A stretch of 64,000 nt of DNA from Hafnia paralvei ATCC 29927 (GTDB taxonomy: Bacteria > Pseudomonadota > Gammaproteobacteria > Enterobacterales > Enterobacteriaceae). Below are positions 52,744 through 61,875 of the stretch, piece after piece. The position numbers and the translations under genes are program-made. Positions within the stretch are counted from its first letter, which is position 1; every line of letters starts with the position of its first letter. The notes below the pieces were generated by a model. It was given only the letters and a program-made list of their open reading frames with translations. It did not search any database and was not told the DNA's origin. The stretch covers positions 1 through 64,000 of the forward strand of contig NZ_LXET01000013.1 of NCBI RefSeq assembly GCF_001655005.1. Reading direction: 5' to 3'.

Positions 52744-54120
52744 ATGTCGAGTAATAATTATTACGATGTCACGGAATGGAATATAGGTAATCCGTATGAT
52801 GATATTGGTGAAGTGATTAATAGTATTATCGCCGATATTAAAAACAGACAAACCAATACTGATATTAATGAAGGTGGAAAACCCGGAGCGGTGATTTATA
52901 TTCCGCCGGGTGATTACCATCTTCTCACTCAAATAGTGATAGACATTAGCTATCTGAAAATTATGGGCTCTGGACATGGCTTCATCTCTTCCAGCATTCG
53001 TTTTAATACTCCAGAGAGTGATTGGCCAAACTGGCACGAATTATGGCCGGGTGGCAGCCGTATTCTGGTCGATATGTCTCCGGCGGAAGGCGCAGCAGAA
53101 TCTGCAGGGGCTGCATTCTATATTGCGCGCAGCGGAGATCCTCGGATAAGTTCGGTTGAGTTTGCTGACTTCTGTATTGATGGTTTGCATTTTGTCGACG
53201 ATGGTTCTGGCAGCGATGACCCTGAGAACAGTTATCTCAACGGTAAGACGGGTATTTATATTGCCAGCGCGCAGGACTCCTTCCGCATCAGCGGTATGGG
53301 ATTTGTCTACCTTGAGCACGGCGTGACAATTTATAATGCTGATGCTTTGGCTATTCATAACAACTTCATCGCTGAATGTGGGAACTGTATAGAGTTACGC
53401 GAGTCCGGTCAGGCGTCAAAAATAACCGATAATCTGATCGGTGCGGGCTACAGAGGCTATTCTATTTACGCTGAGAACTTTGGGGGGCTTTTAATTACTG
53501 CTAATAATATATTCCCTCGAGGAAAAAGCGTTGTTCATTTCTCGAATGTGGTTCGCTCCTCAATCAGCAGTAATCGATTCCATGCGTTTTACCCTGGCAT
53601 GTTGATAATGGAGAACGGCAGCGCGGAGAATCTGGTGTCATCTAACCACTTTTTCCGCGAGCGTGAACCGTGGGCTCCGATGCAAGACTACAATAACGGA
53701 TTAGATGATTTATATGGCCTGCTGTATATTAGCGGTGATAATAACTCGATCATTGCCAATCATATTTCCGAGTCCATTGATACACAATATATTACGCCGA
53801 CGGGTGCCACACCGGTGATTATTCGGGTGGTTTCTGGCAAAGGAAATACTATTTCTAATAATCATGTTGTCGCCACGACCGAAACCTCCGACGGACAGGC
53901 GGCGGCAGACGCCAGTGCGTGTTTCTCTACCCAAGTCAGCGCGTTACTGGCGACCGACGGCCTAGCTGCGTTGACGGTGATCGCCGTCCAGATAGAAGCA
54001 GCCTCGCAGCAAAATACCGTGCTGGATTCAGGTACTGACGGTCAGGTCGTGATGGATAAAACCGTAAATGCCTTCAGAGCAACGCCTACTCCCGGCGCGA
54101 CAGTGGAGGGATATTGTTAA
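52744..54120 (+). CDS. GH91 difructose-anhydride/inulin lyase family enzyme
   Basis: A 458-residue parallel beta-helix protein matching GH91: ADIKNRQTN, YIPPGDYHL, GMGFVYLEHG, IAECGNCIEL, NNIFPRGKS, FYPGML and NGLDDLYGLLYISGDNN. D200 and E211 have the same 11-residue spacing as the catalytic pair D233/E244 of the Bacillus inulin fructotransferase, as I recall it. It has no signal peptide, so it acts in the cytoplasm on a small imported sugar; hydrolysis of difructose anhydride III to inulobiose (DFA-IIIase activity, known in this family) fits better than lysis of polymeric inulin. DFA I activity is also possible. Confidence 0.87.
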   Translation: MSSNNYYDVTEWNIGNPYDDIGEVINSIIADIKNRQTNTDINEGGKPGAVIYIPPGDYHLLTQIVIDISYLKIMGSGHGFISSSIRFNTPESDWPNWHELWPGGSRILVDMSPAEGAAESAGAAFYIARSGDPRISSVEFADFCIDGLHFVDDGSGSDDPENSYLNGKTGIYIASAQDSFRISGMGFVYLEHGVTIYNADALAIHNNFIAECGNCIELRESGQASKITDNLIGAGYRGYSIYAENFGGLLITANNIFPRGKSVVHFSNVVRSSISSNRFHAFYPGMLIMENGSAENLVSSNHFFREREPWAPMQDYNNGLDDLYGLLYISGDNNSIIANHISESIDTQYITPTGATPVIIRVVSGKGNTISNNHVVATTETSDGQAAADASACFSTQVSALLATDGLAALTVIAVQIEAASQQNTVLDSGTDGQVVMDKTVNAFRATPTPGATVEGYC

Positions 54121-55088
54121 TGCCTAACCATCACATTGCCTGTCTTGGCGAACTGTTGATTGATTTTGTTTGCACCGATATTGGATTGGGTCTGAAACAG
54201 GGGACCCAATTCCTCAAAAAAGCAGGAGGGGCTCCCGCTAATGTTGCCGCTGCTATCAACCGTAGCGGAGGTCACGCCAAGCTGGCCGCGAAAGTCGGTG
54301 ACGATCCCTTTGGTGATTTTCTGCTTCATACGCTAGCGTCGGAAGGCATTGAGCTTTCTGGCGTCACGCGCAGCGCCACGCCCACAACGTTGGCCTTCGT
54401 CGGTTTGCAGGATGATGGTGAGCGAGATTTTAGCTTTTTCCGTGGCGCCGATGGCGAACTTGGCTGGCAAGATATTCCCTCTGACTTTCTCGACGATGTG
54501 AGTATCGTTCATTTTGGAGCCGCTGCGGGTCTGTTGGACGGGGAGCTATATGTGACCTACCGACGTCTCTTACGCGAAGCAAAACAACGCGGTTTGTTGA
54601 TCTCATTTGATCCAAATTATCGTGAAGGTTTGTGGGGGAGGGCGCCGCAAGAATTTATCGCTCGCTGCAAGCCGTGGTTTCAGCATGCAGATATCGTTAA
54701 AGTCAGTGAAGAGGAGCTACACTTCATTACCGACGCGAAGACGACAACAGAAGGCTGCCGCGTGTTGCATGAGTTTGGCGTCAGCTATATCGCTGTCACT
54801 TGCGGCGATCGTGGAACATGGATAAGTCACAAATCAGGTATGCAACAACTCATCCCCTCTGTTCCCGTTAATGCGATTGACTCTACTGGTGCAGGTGATG
54901 CGTTTATTGGCGCATTGCTACAGCAGATTAACCAATCCGGTTGCAGGTTAGACGACCAGACACAATTCCTGCATGCCGTGCATTGGGCCAATATCTGTGG
55001 AGCATTGACTTGTACACAGTTTGGCGCAATTGATGCGATCCCTACTGCAGCGGAAGTCGATGCTATTTTTTTGAGTCGTGGCGCTTGA
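54120..55088 (+). CDS. PfkB-family fructokinase
   Basis: A 322-residue ribokinase/PfkB kinase: GELLIDFVCTD, GGAPANVAAAINRSGG and the C-terminal DSTGAGDAFIGALLQQI with the catalytic Asp. The start overlaps the GH91 stop (TAATG). It phosphorylates the released fructose to fructose-6-phosphate, closing the pathway transporter - GH91 - GH32 - kinase. Confidence 0.9.
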   Translation: MPNHHIACLGELLIDFVCTDIGLGLKQGTQFLKKAGGAPANVAAAINRSGGHAKLAAKVGDDPFGDFLLHTLASEGIELSGVTRSATPTTLAFVGLQDDGERDFSFFRGADGELGWQDIPSDFLDDVSIVHFGAAAGLLDGELYVTYRRLLREAKQRGLLISFDPNYREGLWGRAPQEFIARCKPWFQHADIVKVSEEELHFITDAKTTTEGCRVLHEFGVSYIAVTCGDRGTWISHKSGMQQLIPSVPVNAIDSTGAGDAFIGALLQQINQSGCRLDDQTQFLHAVHWANICGALTCTQFGAIDAIPTAAEVDAIFLSRGA

Positions 55089-55289
55089 GAATCTACACTG
55101 GTGCGGAGTTTTATTTCCGCATCGTTCACTTTTATCAGTCCATCGATTTAGAATCCCACGAGATGTCGGCAGTCAATTGTCCTATTACCCCCGTTTTTTG
55201 TTCACAGGTCACTAGAATTATTGTTATTTCCGAACCGTGTCGCAAGTGACAATGTTCACTTGCCCACGGCTAAATCTCCACGGAATATT

Positions 55290-56186
55290 TCATCTATTGA
55301 TATCCATTTTTAGTGTCTCAATGACTATCCTTAGCGCTGGTGACACGTTGCGATGTGGATAATAAAGAAATGAACCATCTAATCGTTGACTATAACGTTG
55401 TAATACCCTGATAAGACTACCTTGTACTAAATCATCAGCCACCAACTCCTCTGGAACATAAGCTAACCCTAGACCTAATCTAGCCGCCTTTGCTTCCATA
55501 TAGCTGTCAGCAAAAGCCCATTGCCCCTGTGGGCGGTGAGTGATTTTTTTACCGTCGTCATTGAGCTCCCACGCATACAGGCTTCCGTCACCAAACTGGT
55601 AGGCTATGCAAGGGTGTACCACTAAATCGGCCGGAGTTTGTGGAAAGCCGTAGCGACGAAAATGCTCGGGTGTGCCCACCACGACCATCTCCATGTCGGG
55701 TGAAATACGCACGGCGACCATACCATGGCCAACATCGGATCCTAGGCGTACACCGGCATCGAATCGTTCCTCAATAATATCAACAAACCGACTTTCGCTA
55801 ATGAGCTCAAGCCTGATATCAGGATACCGCTGTTTAAACATTGCGAGCTTCGGCAAAAGCACTTTATCAATGGCGTGTTGGCTAGCATTGATACGAACCG
55901 TGCCGGATGGGGTTTGTCGATAATGCGCCAGAGTGGCAAGCCCCATGTCTAAAGCATCAAAGCCGGATTCTACTGTCCGATAGAGTTGTTCACCTGCCTG
56001 TGTCACTGACAGCTTGCGTGTAGTTCGAACGAGAAGTTGTACACCTAGCCTTTCTTCTAGTTCGCGAATGGAACGGCTGATCCCTGATTGTGCAAGCCCA
56101 AGCCTTTGTGCCGCTGCGGTGAAACTGCCTTCTCGTACTACCTGCATAAACAGATAGAGTTCATTATAGTTTTCCCGTTTAGCCAT
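55290..56186 (-). CDS. LysR family transcriptional regulator
   Basis: A 298-residue LysR regulator: LFMQVVREGSFTAAAQRLGLAQSGISRSIRELEERLGVQLLVRTTRKLSVTQAG, then an effector domain similar in pattern to the regulator at 6420 (RFDAGVRLG, HGMVAVRISPDMEMVVVG). It is divergent from the hydrolase at 56386 and probably regulates it and perhaps the efflux gene beyond. Confidence 0.9.
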   Translation of the reverse strand: MAKRENYNELYLFMQVVREGSFTAAAQRLGLAQSGISRSIRELEERLGVQLLVRTTRKLSVTQAGEQLYRTVESGFDALDMGLATLAHYRQTPSGTVRINASQHAIDKVLLPKLAMFKQRYPDIRLELISESRFVDIIEERFDAGVRLGSDVGHGMVAVRISPDMEMVVVGTPEHFRRYGFPQTPADLVVHPCIAYQFGDGSLYAWELNDDGKKITHRPQGQWAFADSYMEAKAARLGLGLAYVPEELVADDLVQGSLIRVLQRYSQRLDGSFLYYPHRNVSPALRIVIETLKMDINR

Positions 56187-56385
56187 TCGTTATCCTCGGC
56201 CACTGACTAAGCCCTACGCCTGTTACAGCACGTCTATTTATAACAATTTGATATTAATCCTAGCATTTTTCACCCACTAATCAGCACTATTTTAGCTAAC
56301 TATAATGATCGCATTGAAACAAAGCTCGGCGGCGTTTTCTGTATGGAACCTGCGACCCTATCTTATTTTTAAGAAGGAACTTTAC

Positions 56386-57522
56386 ATGATTGCTTTCACC
56401 AAAAAATTGACAGCAGCAATACCCTCAATGCTGCTATTCGCATCATTAAGTGGAGTTACTACAATGAGTTATGCTGATGTAACTAATCCAAACGCACCTG
56501 TCTCGATGACAGAAAAGTGGGATAAAACCTTTGCAGAGAGTACGAAAGTTGCTCATCGAAAAGTGATCTTTCAGAACCGTTATGGGATCTCGTTAGTTGG
56601 AGACCTCTATATCCCCAAAAATCGTGCTGAACGCAAACTAGCGGCGATTGCCGTTAGCGGGCCTTTTGGCGCGGTAAAAGAGCAGTCAAGCGGGCTGTAT
56701 GCACAAACGCTGGCAGAATTGGGATTTGTTACTCTGGCCTTTGATCCATCGTACACGGGGGAAAGCGGTGGTTATCCGCGTAACGTTGCTTCTCCGGATA
56801 TTAATACTGAGGATTTCAGCGCAGCGGTGGATTTTCTCGGCTTACAAACAGAGGTAGATCGCAACCGTATTGGGCTACTTGGCATCTGTGGCTGGGGCGG
56901 TATGGCGTTAAATGACGCCGCGATGGATACGCGCGTTAAAGCCGTTGCTACCAGTGTCATGTACGACATGAGTCGTGCAATGGGTCATGGCGTTGGTGAT
57001 GGCAAAGACCGCTACACGACCTCTGATCGTCGCGCCGTGTTGCAGTATCTGAATGCGCAACGCTGGAAAGATGCGGAAAGGGGGACTTTTGCCACTGGTG
57101 GACATGACGTTTATGTCGATGAAAAAGGCAACGTAAGTGCAGCGAATCGTATTCTGCCGGAGGCTTTACCTACGGATCCACATCGCGTATTGAAAGAATT
57201 CTTTGATTATTATCGCATGCCACGTGGTTTCCATGCGCGTTCCGTAAATTCAACCGGTGCTTGGACTGCGACAATGCCACTGTCATTTATGAATATGCCG
57301 CTGCTGAGCTATGCAAATGAAATTACAATTCCTGTGCTAATTGTGACGGGGGAAAAAGCGCACTCACGCTATTTTGCTGAGGATGCCTTTAACGCTGTCG
57401 GTAGCAAAGAAAAAGAGTTGGTGGTGGTTCCGGAAGCGAACCATGTCGATTTATACGACAACGCTGCTGGTAAGATCCCGTTCGCCAAATTTGAACAGTT
57501 TTTCAAAACTAACTTAAGATAA
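56386..57522 (+). CDS. Exported alpha/beta hydrolase with Cys nucleophile
   Basis: A 378-residue hydrolase with a signal peptide (LTAAIPSMLLFASLSGVTTMSYA). Nucleophile elbow GICGWGGMA with Cys; later Asp/His candidates IVTGEKAHSRYF and VPEANHVDLY. It is a homologue of the protein at 22993. AAGGAAC precedes the ATG at 56386. The gene is divergent from a LysR regulator. Substrate unknown. Confidence 0.88.
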   Translation: MIAFTKKLTAAIPSMLLFASLSGVTTMSYADVTNPNAPVSMTEKWDKTFAESTKVAHRKVIFQNRYGISLVGDLYIPKNRAERKLAAIAVSGPFGAVKEQSSGLYAQTLAELGFVTLAFDPSYTGESGGYPRNVASPDINTEDFSAAVDFLGLQTEVDRNRIGLLGICGWGGMALNDAAMDTRVKAVATSVMYDMSRAMGHGVGDGKDRYTTSDRRAVLQYLNAQRWKDAERGTFATGGHDVYVDEKGNVSAANRILPEALPTDPHRVLKEFFDYYRMPRGFHARSVNSTGAWTATMPLSFMNMPLLSYANEITIPVLIVTGEKAHSRYFAEDAFNAVGSKEKELVVVPEANHVDLYDNAAGKIPFAKFEQFFKTNLR

Positions 57523-57545
57523 GTTATTGAATAATATCTCTTAGT

Positions 57546-57578
57546 AAAGCCATCGGTCATTCGCAGATGGCTTTTATT
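57546..57578 (+). terminator. Rho-independent terminator
   Basis: AAAGCCATC and GATGGCTTT arms with an 11-nt loop, followed by TATTCT. Confidence 0.85.
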
Positions 57579-57717
57579 CTGACCTTTTGTCGCATGTTGC
57601 GATGCAAATCCATCACATTCTAAGCCATTATCAGCTTCGTTTTTGCTGTTATTCCATGAATATCGCCTGCCTCAGTTAAACAGAGGTTGTTGAGGGCAAT
57701 ATTCAGAGAAATTAATT

Positions 57718-58902
57718 ATGTCTGCACTGAGTTTTAAAACATCGCACAATAAAATACACGCACACTGGAGCGGCGTTTTTGCCATGACGCTCTGCGTTTT
57801 TGTACTGATCGCGTCAGAGTTTATGCCGGTCAGCCTGTTGACGCCAATTGCTAGAGATTTACATGTCACGGAGGGACTCGCTGGTCAGGGGATTGCTATC
57901 TCTGGCGCACTCGCTGTGCTGACCAGTCTGATAATTTCTAACGTTGCAGGAAGCCTGAATCGTAAACATCTTCTGCTTGGATTGACGCTTCTGATGGCTG
58001 TTTCAGGAATGATTATTGCCTTGGCGTCCAACTATCAGGTCTACATGATAGGTCGAGCTTTGATTGGTATCGCCATTGGTGGATTTTGGTCAATGTCGGC
58101 AGCAACCGCTATCCGACTGGTTCCACAGCACCAGGTTCCCCGAGCACTGGCTATATTTAACGGTGGGAACGCACTGGCAACCGTAGTAGCAGCCCCTCTG
58201 GGGAGCTATCTAGGGGCAACTGTTGGCTGGCGTGGGGCCTTTTTATGTCTCGTTCCTTTTGCAATAGCTGCGTTCATTTGGCAATACATCGGTTTGCCAG
58301 AGATGAAAAGCGATAAGGCAAATAAGCCGAGCCGGTCTGTGCTTCGTCTGCTCAGACTTACTACGGTATCAACTGGCCTTCTAGCATGCGGATTATTCTT
58401 TATGGGGCAGTTTGCATTATTTACCTATGTACGACCGTTTCTGGAAACGGTGACTAAAGTCAATGCTTCTATCCTCTCCTTAATATTGCTTGCTATGGGC
58501 CTTGCTGGTTTTGCTGGCACACTATTAATTACGTTATTTCTCAACACAAGATTTTATCTGACGCTAATGATAATCCCTCTGGTTATGGCCTCGATTGCCG
58601 GAACGTTACTTTTAGTCGGGCAGAATCTCTGGGGGGTTACCGTACTTTTAAGCCTATGGGGGATGATTGCAACGGCAGCTCCAACGGGGTGGTGGACATG
58701 GATCGCACGAACACTTCCTGAGGATGCTGAAGCTGGGGGAGGGCTCATGGTGGCGGTTATTCAACTCTCGATCGCGCTGGGTTCAACAGCCGGAGGGTTG
58801 GTCTTTGATAGTTTGGGATGGCGAAGTTCTTTTGGACTGAGTAGTGTATTACTTCTTGGTGCGGTAGGTATGACGTTTATCACTTCTCGTCAAAACAGAT
58901 AG
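57718..58902 (+). CDS. NepI/YdhP-like MFS efflux protein
   Basis: A 394-residue twelve-helix DHA1 transporter similar to NepI (purine ribonucleoside exporter): EFMPVSLLTPIARDLHVTEGLAGQGIAISGA, RALIGIAIGGFWSMSAATAIRLVP, PTGWWTWIARTLPEDAEAGGGLMVAVIQL. It likely exports a nucleoside or small sugar-like compound. No clear operon partner. Confidence 0.85.
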   Translation: MSALSFKTSHNKIHAHWSGVFAMTLCVFVLIASEFMPVSLLTPIARDLHVTEGLAGQGIAISGALAVLTSLIISNVAGSLNRKHLLLGLTLLMAVSGMIIALASNYQVYMIGRALIGIAIGGFWSMSAATAIRLVPQHQVPRALAIFNGGNALATVVAAPLGSYLGATVGWRGAFLCLVPFAIAAFIWQYIGLPEMKSDKANKPSRSVLRLLRLTTVSTGLLACGLFFMGQFALFTYVRPFLETVTKVNASILSLILLAMGLAGFAGTLLITLFLNTRFYLTLMIIPLVMASIAGTLLLVGQNLWGVTVLLSLWGMIATAAPTGWWTWIARTLPEDAEAGGGLMVAVIQLSIALGSTAGGLVFDSLGWRSSFGLSSVLLLGAVGMTFITSRQNR

Positions 58903-59146
58903 TCATATCTGCGACATTTTAGTTGTTAATTAGAGTGTTTTTGCCATGGCTCTTGGTAGAGAGCCCAATGTACATACCAATATCAGGGATTAATTATCTC
59001 TATGTTATATGCAGTGTAGACTCTGAATCTTGCGAACCTAGCTTATTTCTAATGACTGTAGGTTTTTTCGGGGTTAACCTAAGCTTAATGATGATATTTA
59101 TCTAAAGGTTCCCTTCAGTCTGATTTGATTTACGCGAGATAACGCT

Positions 59147-60064
59147 ATGGAATTAAAGGATTATTACGCCATTATGGGCGTGAAACCGACAGACGATCTC
59201 AAGACAATCAAGACCGCCTATCGCCGATTGGCCCGTAAGTACCATCCCGATGTCAGTAAAGAGCCTGATGCCGAAGCCCGATTTAAAGAAGTGGCGGAAG
59301 CGTGGGAGGTTCTGAGTGACGAGCAGCGTCGAGCCGAGTATGACCAGTTGTGGCAGCACCGCAACGATCCTCAGTTCCAACAATTCCAGCAACGAGAGGG
59401 CCAAAGCTACAGCCCTGAAGATTTTGACGATATTTTCTCGTCGATCTTTGGCCAACATGGCCGTCAATCGCGGCAGCGTCCTGCTGCTCGTGGTCATGAT
59501 TTGGAGATTGAAGTTGCGGTATTCCTCGAAGAAACGCTAGAGGAACATAAACGCACAATCAGCTATAACCTACCTGTATACAATGCTTTTGGCATGGTTG
59601 AACGGGAAATCCCTAAAACGCTGAATGTTAAAATTCCTGCCGGCGTTGGCAATGGCCAGCGTATTCGCTTGAAAGGGCAGGGGACGCCGGGTGAGAACGG
59701 TGGGCCAAATGGCGATCTGTGGCTGGTGATCCGTATTGCTCCGCATCCATTGTTTGATATCGTCAATCAGGATTTGGAAATTGTGGTTCCTCTCGCCCCT
59801 TGGGAGGCTGCTCTGGGCGCTAAAGTGGCCGTACCTACCTTGAAAGATAGCATTCTGCTAACGATTCCTGCGGGGAGTCAGGCTGGACAGCGGTTGCGTA
59901 TCAAGGGTAAAGGCTTGGTCAGTAAAAACCATACAGGCGATCTGTATGCCGTCATCAAAATTGTGATGCCGCCAAAACCAGACAGCGCAAGTGCAGCTTT
60001 GTGGCAACAATTGGCGGACGCTCAGTCGTCCTTTGATCCACGCAAAGAGTGGGGGAAAGCATAA
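59147..60064 (+). CDS. cbpA: Curved DNA-binding protein CbpA, DnaJ homologue
   Basis: A 305-residue J-domain co-chaperone (E. coli CbpA is 306). J domain with the HPD motif (YHPDVSKEPDAEARFKEVAEAWEVLSD), a Gln-rich/Gly-Arg linker instead of a zinc finger, and two C-terminal substrate domains (LNVKIPAGVGNGQRIRLKGQG, LLTIPAGSQAGQRLRIKGKG). It works with DnaK and binds curved DNA. Coupled to cbpM by TAATG. Confidence 0.95.
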   Translation: MELKDYYAIMGVKPTDDLKTIKTAYRRLARKYHPDVSKEPDAEARFKEVAEAWEVLSDEQRRAEYDQLWQHRNDPQFQQFQQREGQSYSPEDFDDIFSSIFGQHGRQSRQRPAARGHDLEIEVAVFLEETLEEHKRTISYNLPVYNAFGMVEREIPKTLNVKIPAGVGNGQRIRLKGQGTPGENGGPNGDLWLVIRIAPHPLFDIVNQDLEIVVPLAPWEAALGAKVAVPTLKDSILLTIPAGSQAGQRLRIKGKGLVSKNHTGDLYAVIKIVMPPKPDSASAALWQQLADAQSSFDPRKEWGKA

Positions 60065-60369
60065 TGGCTAATGTCACCGTCACTTTCACCATTACCGAGT
60101 TTTGCCTGCATACCGGAGTCTCGGAAGAAGAACTGAACGAGATTGTTGGACTAGGCGTAGTTGAACCGAGTGATTACGAATCAACAACATGGCTATTTGA
60201 TGACCATGCCGTTACCGTTGTACAACGAGCTTTACGCCTGCGGCAAGAGCTGGCACTAGACTGGCCGGGTATCGCAGTTGCGCTAACGTTGTTGGAGGAG
60301 AATACCCAACTACGTCAGGAGAATCGACTGCTGCGGCAGAGACTGTCACGCTTCATTGCACATCCGTAG
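60064..60369 (+). CDS. cbpM: CbpM, modulator of CbpA
   Basis: A 101-residue MerR-like protein (E. coli CbpM 101): MANVTVTFTITEFCLHTGVSEEELNEIVGLGVVEP, WLFDDHAVTVVQRALRLRQELALDWPGIAVALTLLEE. It binds the J domain of CbpA and blocks its activity. The ATG overlaps the cbpA stop. Confidence 0.95.
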   Translation: MANVTVTFTITEFCLHTGVSEEELNEIVGLGVVEPSDYESTTWLFDDHAVTVVQRALRLRQELALDWPGIAVALTLLEENTQLRQENRLLRQRLSRFIAHP

Positions 60370-60384
60370 TAAAAGCATTGAAGA

Positions 60385-60413
60385 TTAAGGGGGCGCATAT
60401 TACCGCCCCTTAA
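60385..60413. terminator. Hairpin after cbpM
   Basis: TTAAGGGGGCG and CGCCCCTTAA arms around an 8-nt loop; no clean T-run. Confidence 0.6.
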
Positions 60414-60558
60414 CGATTCTTGGCATTAAAACTTGCCAGTTTATAAAAGCATAAAAATATTCCCAATGGTTACTATAAATGAGCAAATGTGTAGCGGTGA
60501 AAGGATCAGTTCGTTAAACTTGCTTTCAAATACGGAATAAATGCTCAGGTAACATCCT

Positions 60559-60831
60559 TTGAATTGCTTTATAAAACTGATACGACCCGCACTGTTATTA
60601 TCACCACTCTTAGCATCCGGTTGTTCATTATCACCCGTTATTCCCGTATTTGGTGCGGCGTTTCCTAGCTGGTTTTTTTGCTTATTGGTCGGTGCCTTTT
60701 TGCTGATCCCTTGCCATATATTCATTGTTCGTAAAGGCTGGCAGGCACGCTTCTCTCCTCTGGTATTCAGTTATCTGGCGCTATTATTCCTGTTTGCCGC
60801 AATCTTGTGGTTTCTATTCTTTGCTCACTAA
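60559..60831 (+). CDS. ytcA: YtcA family lipoprotein
   Basis: A 90-residue lipoprotein with lipobox LLASGC and two later membrane helices (SWFFCLLVGAFLLIPCHIF, PLVFSYLALLFLFAAILWFLFF). It matches YtcA, encoded just upstream of mdtN in E. coli. Function is unknown. The ATG at 60559 lies 6 bp ahead of mdtN's unit end at 60838. Confidence 0.88.
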   Translation: MNCFIKLIRPALLLSPLLASGCSLSPVIPVFGAAFPSWFFCLLVGAFLLIPCHIFIVRKGWQARFSPLVFSYLALLFLFAAILWFLFFAH

Positions 60832-60837
60832 ATACCT

Positions 60838-61866
60838 ATGACAAATTCCAGCTCAAGCTTATTACGGAAAAAATGGCCACTGTTGGCTCTTGTTCTCGCT
60901 GCTATTTTGGCGTTGATCGTGGTTATTTGGCAGTTACAAACATCGCCGGAAACCAATGATGCCTATGTGTATGCCGATACCATTGATGTCGTGCCGGAAG
61001 TGAGTGGGCGAATCGTGGAAATGCCGATTCGTGACAACCAGCGCGTGAAAAAAGGCGACTTGCTGTTTCGTATCGACCCGCGCCCTTATCAGGCCATGCT
61101 GGATGATGCTAAGGCTCGACTGACTACGCTAGATGCACAGATAGCACTGACTCAGCGAACCATCAAAGCGCAAGAATATAACGCGCAGTCGGTTACCGCC
61201 GCGGTAGAGCGTGCTAAAGCACTGGTGAAACAAACGACTTCGACGCGTGCCCGACTTGAACCGCTGGTGCCACAGGGTTTTGCTTCGCAAGAGGATCTCG
61301 ATCAAGCGAGAACCGCAGAGAAAGCGGCGCGCGCTGAGCTGGAAGCGACGCTATTGCAGGCCAAACAGGCCTCCGCCGCAGTGACGGGCGTGGATGCGAT
61401 GGTGGCACAGCGAGCGGGTATTTTGGCGCAGATCGCGCTGGCGGAACTGCATCTCGAATTTACTGAGGTTCGCGCACCTTTCAACGGGATCGTGGTGGCG
61501 CTGAAAACAACCATCGGCCAGTATGCGTCGGCGTTAAAACCGGTCTTTACGTTAATGGATGACGAGCACTGGTATGTGATCGCTAACTTCCGTGAAACTG
61601 ACCTTAAAAATGTGCACTCTGGCGTTCCAGCCCGAGTGACTGTGATGACCAACCACGGTAAATCATTCAGCGGTGTTGTGGACTCTGTTGGCTCCGGCGT
61701 TTTGCCCGACGGCGGCAGCGTATTTGAAGGCCTTCCGGTGATTCAAAAAACGATTAACTGGGTTCATGTTTCACAACGCTTCCCTGTGAAAATCGCAGTG
61801 AAAGACCCCGATCCTAATGTGTTCCGCATGGGTGCCTCCGCCAGCGCCGTTTTGCAGCCGGAATAA
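60838..61866 (+). CDS. mdtN: MdtN membrane fusion protein
   Basis: A 342-residue HlyD/EmrA-type adaptor with an N-terminal TM (KWPLLALVLAAILALIVVIWQL), a biotinyl-lipoyl-like hairpin (DAYVYADTIDVVPEVSGRIVEMPIRDNQRVKKGDLLFRIDPRPY) and a coiled-coil arm. It links the inner-membrane pump MdtO to the outer-membrane MdtP. It follows ytcA by 6 bp. Confidence 0.93.
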   Translation: MTNSSSSLLRKKWPLLALVLAAILALIVVIWQLQTSPETNDAYVYADTIDVVPEVSGRIVEMPIRDNQRVKKGDLLFRIDPRPYQAMLDDAKARLTTLDAQIALTQRTIKAQEYNAQSVTAAVERAKALVKQTTSTRARLEPLVPQGFASQEDLDQARTAEKAARAELEATLLQAKQASAAVTGVDAMVAQRAGILAQIALAELHLEFTEVRAPFNGIVVALKTTIGQYASALKPVFTLMDDEHWYVIANFRETDLKNVHSGVPARVTVMTNHGKSFSGVVDSVGSGVLPDGGSVFEGLPVIQKTINWVHVSQRFPVKIAVKDPDPNVFRMGASASAVLQPE

Positions 61867-61875
61867 GAACTCGGT

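Noticed and set aside
58923..59105. 60-residue hydrophobic open frame between the MFS gene and cbpA
   Set aside because: No ribosome site and no similarity recognised; AT-rich composition explains the hydrophobicity.
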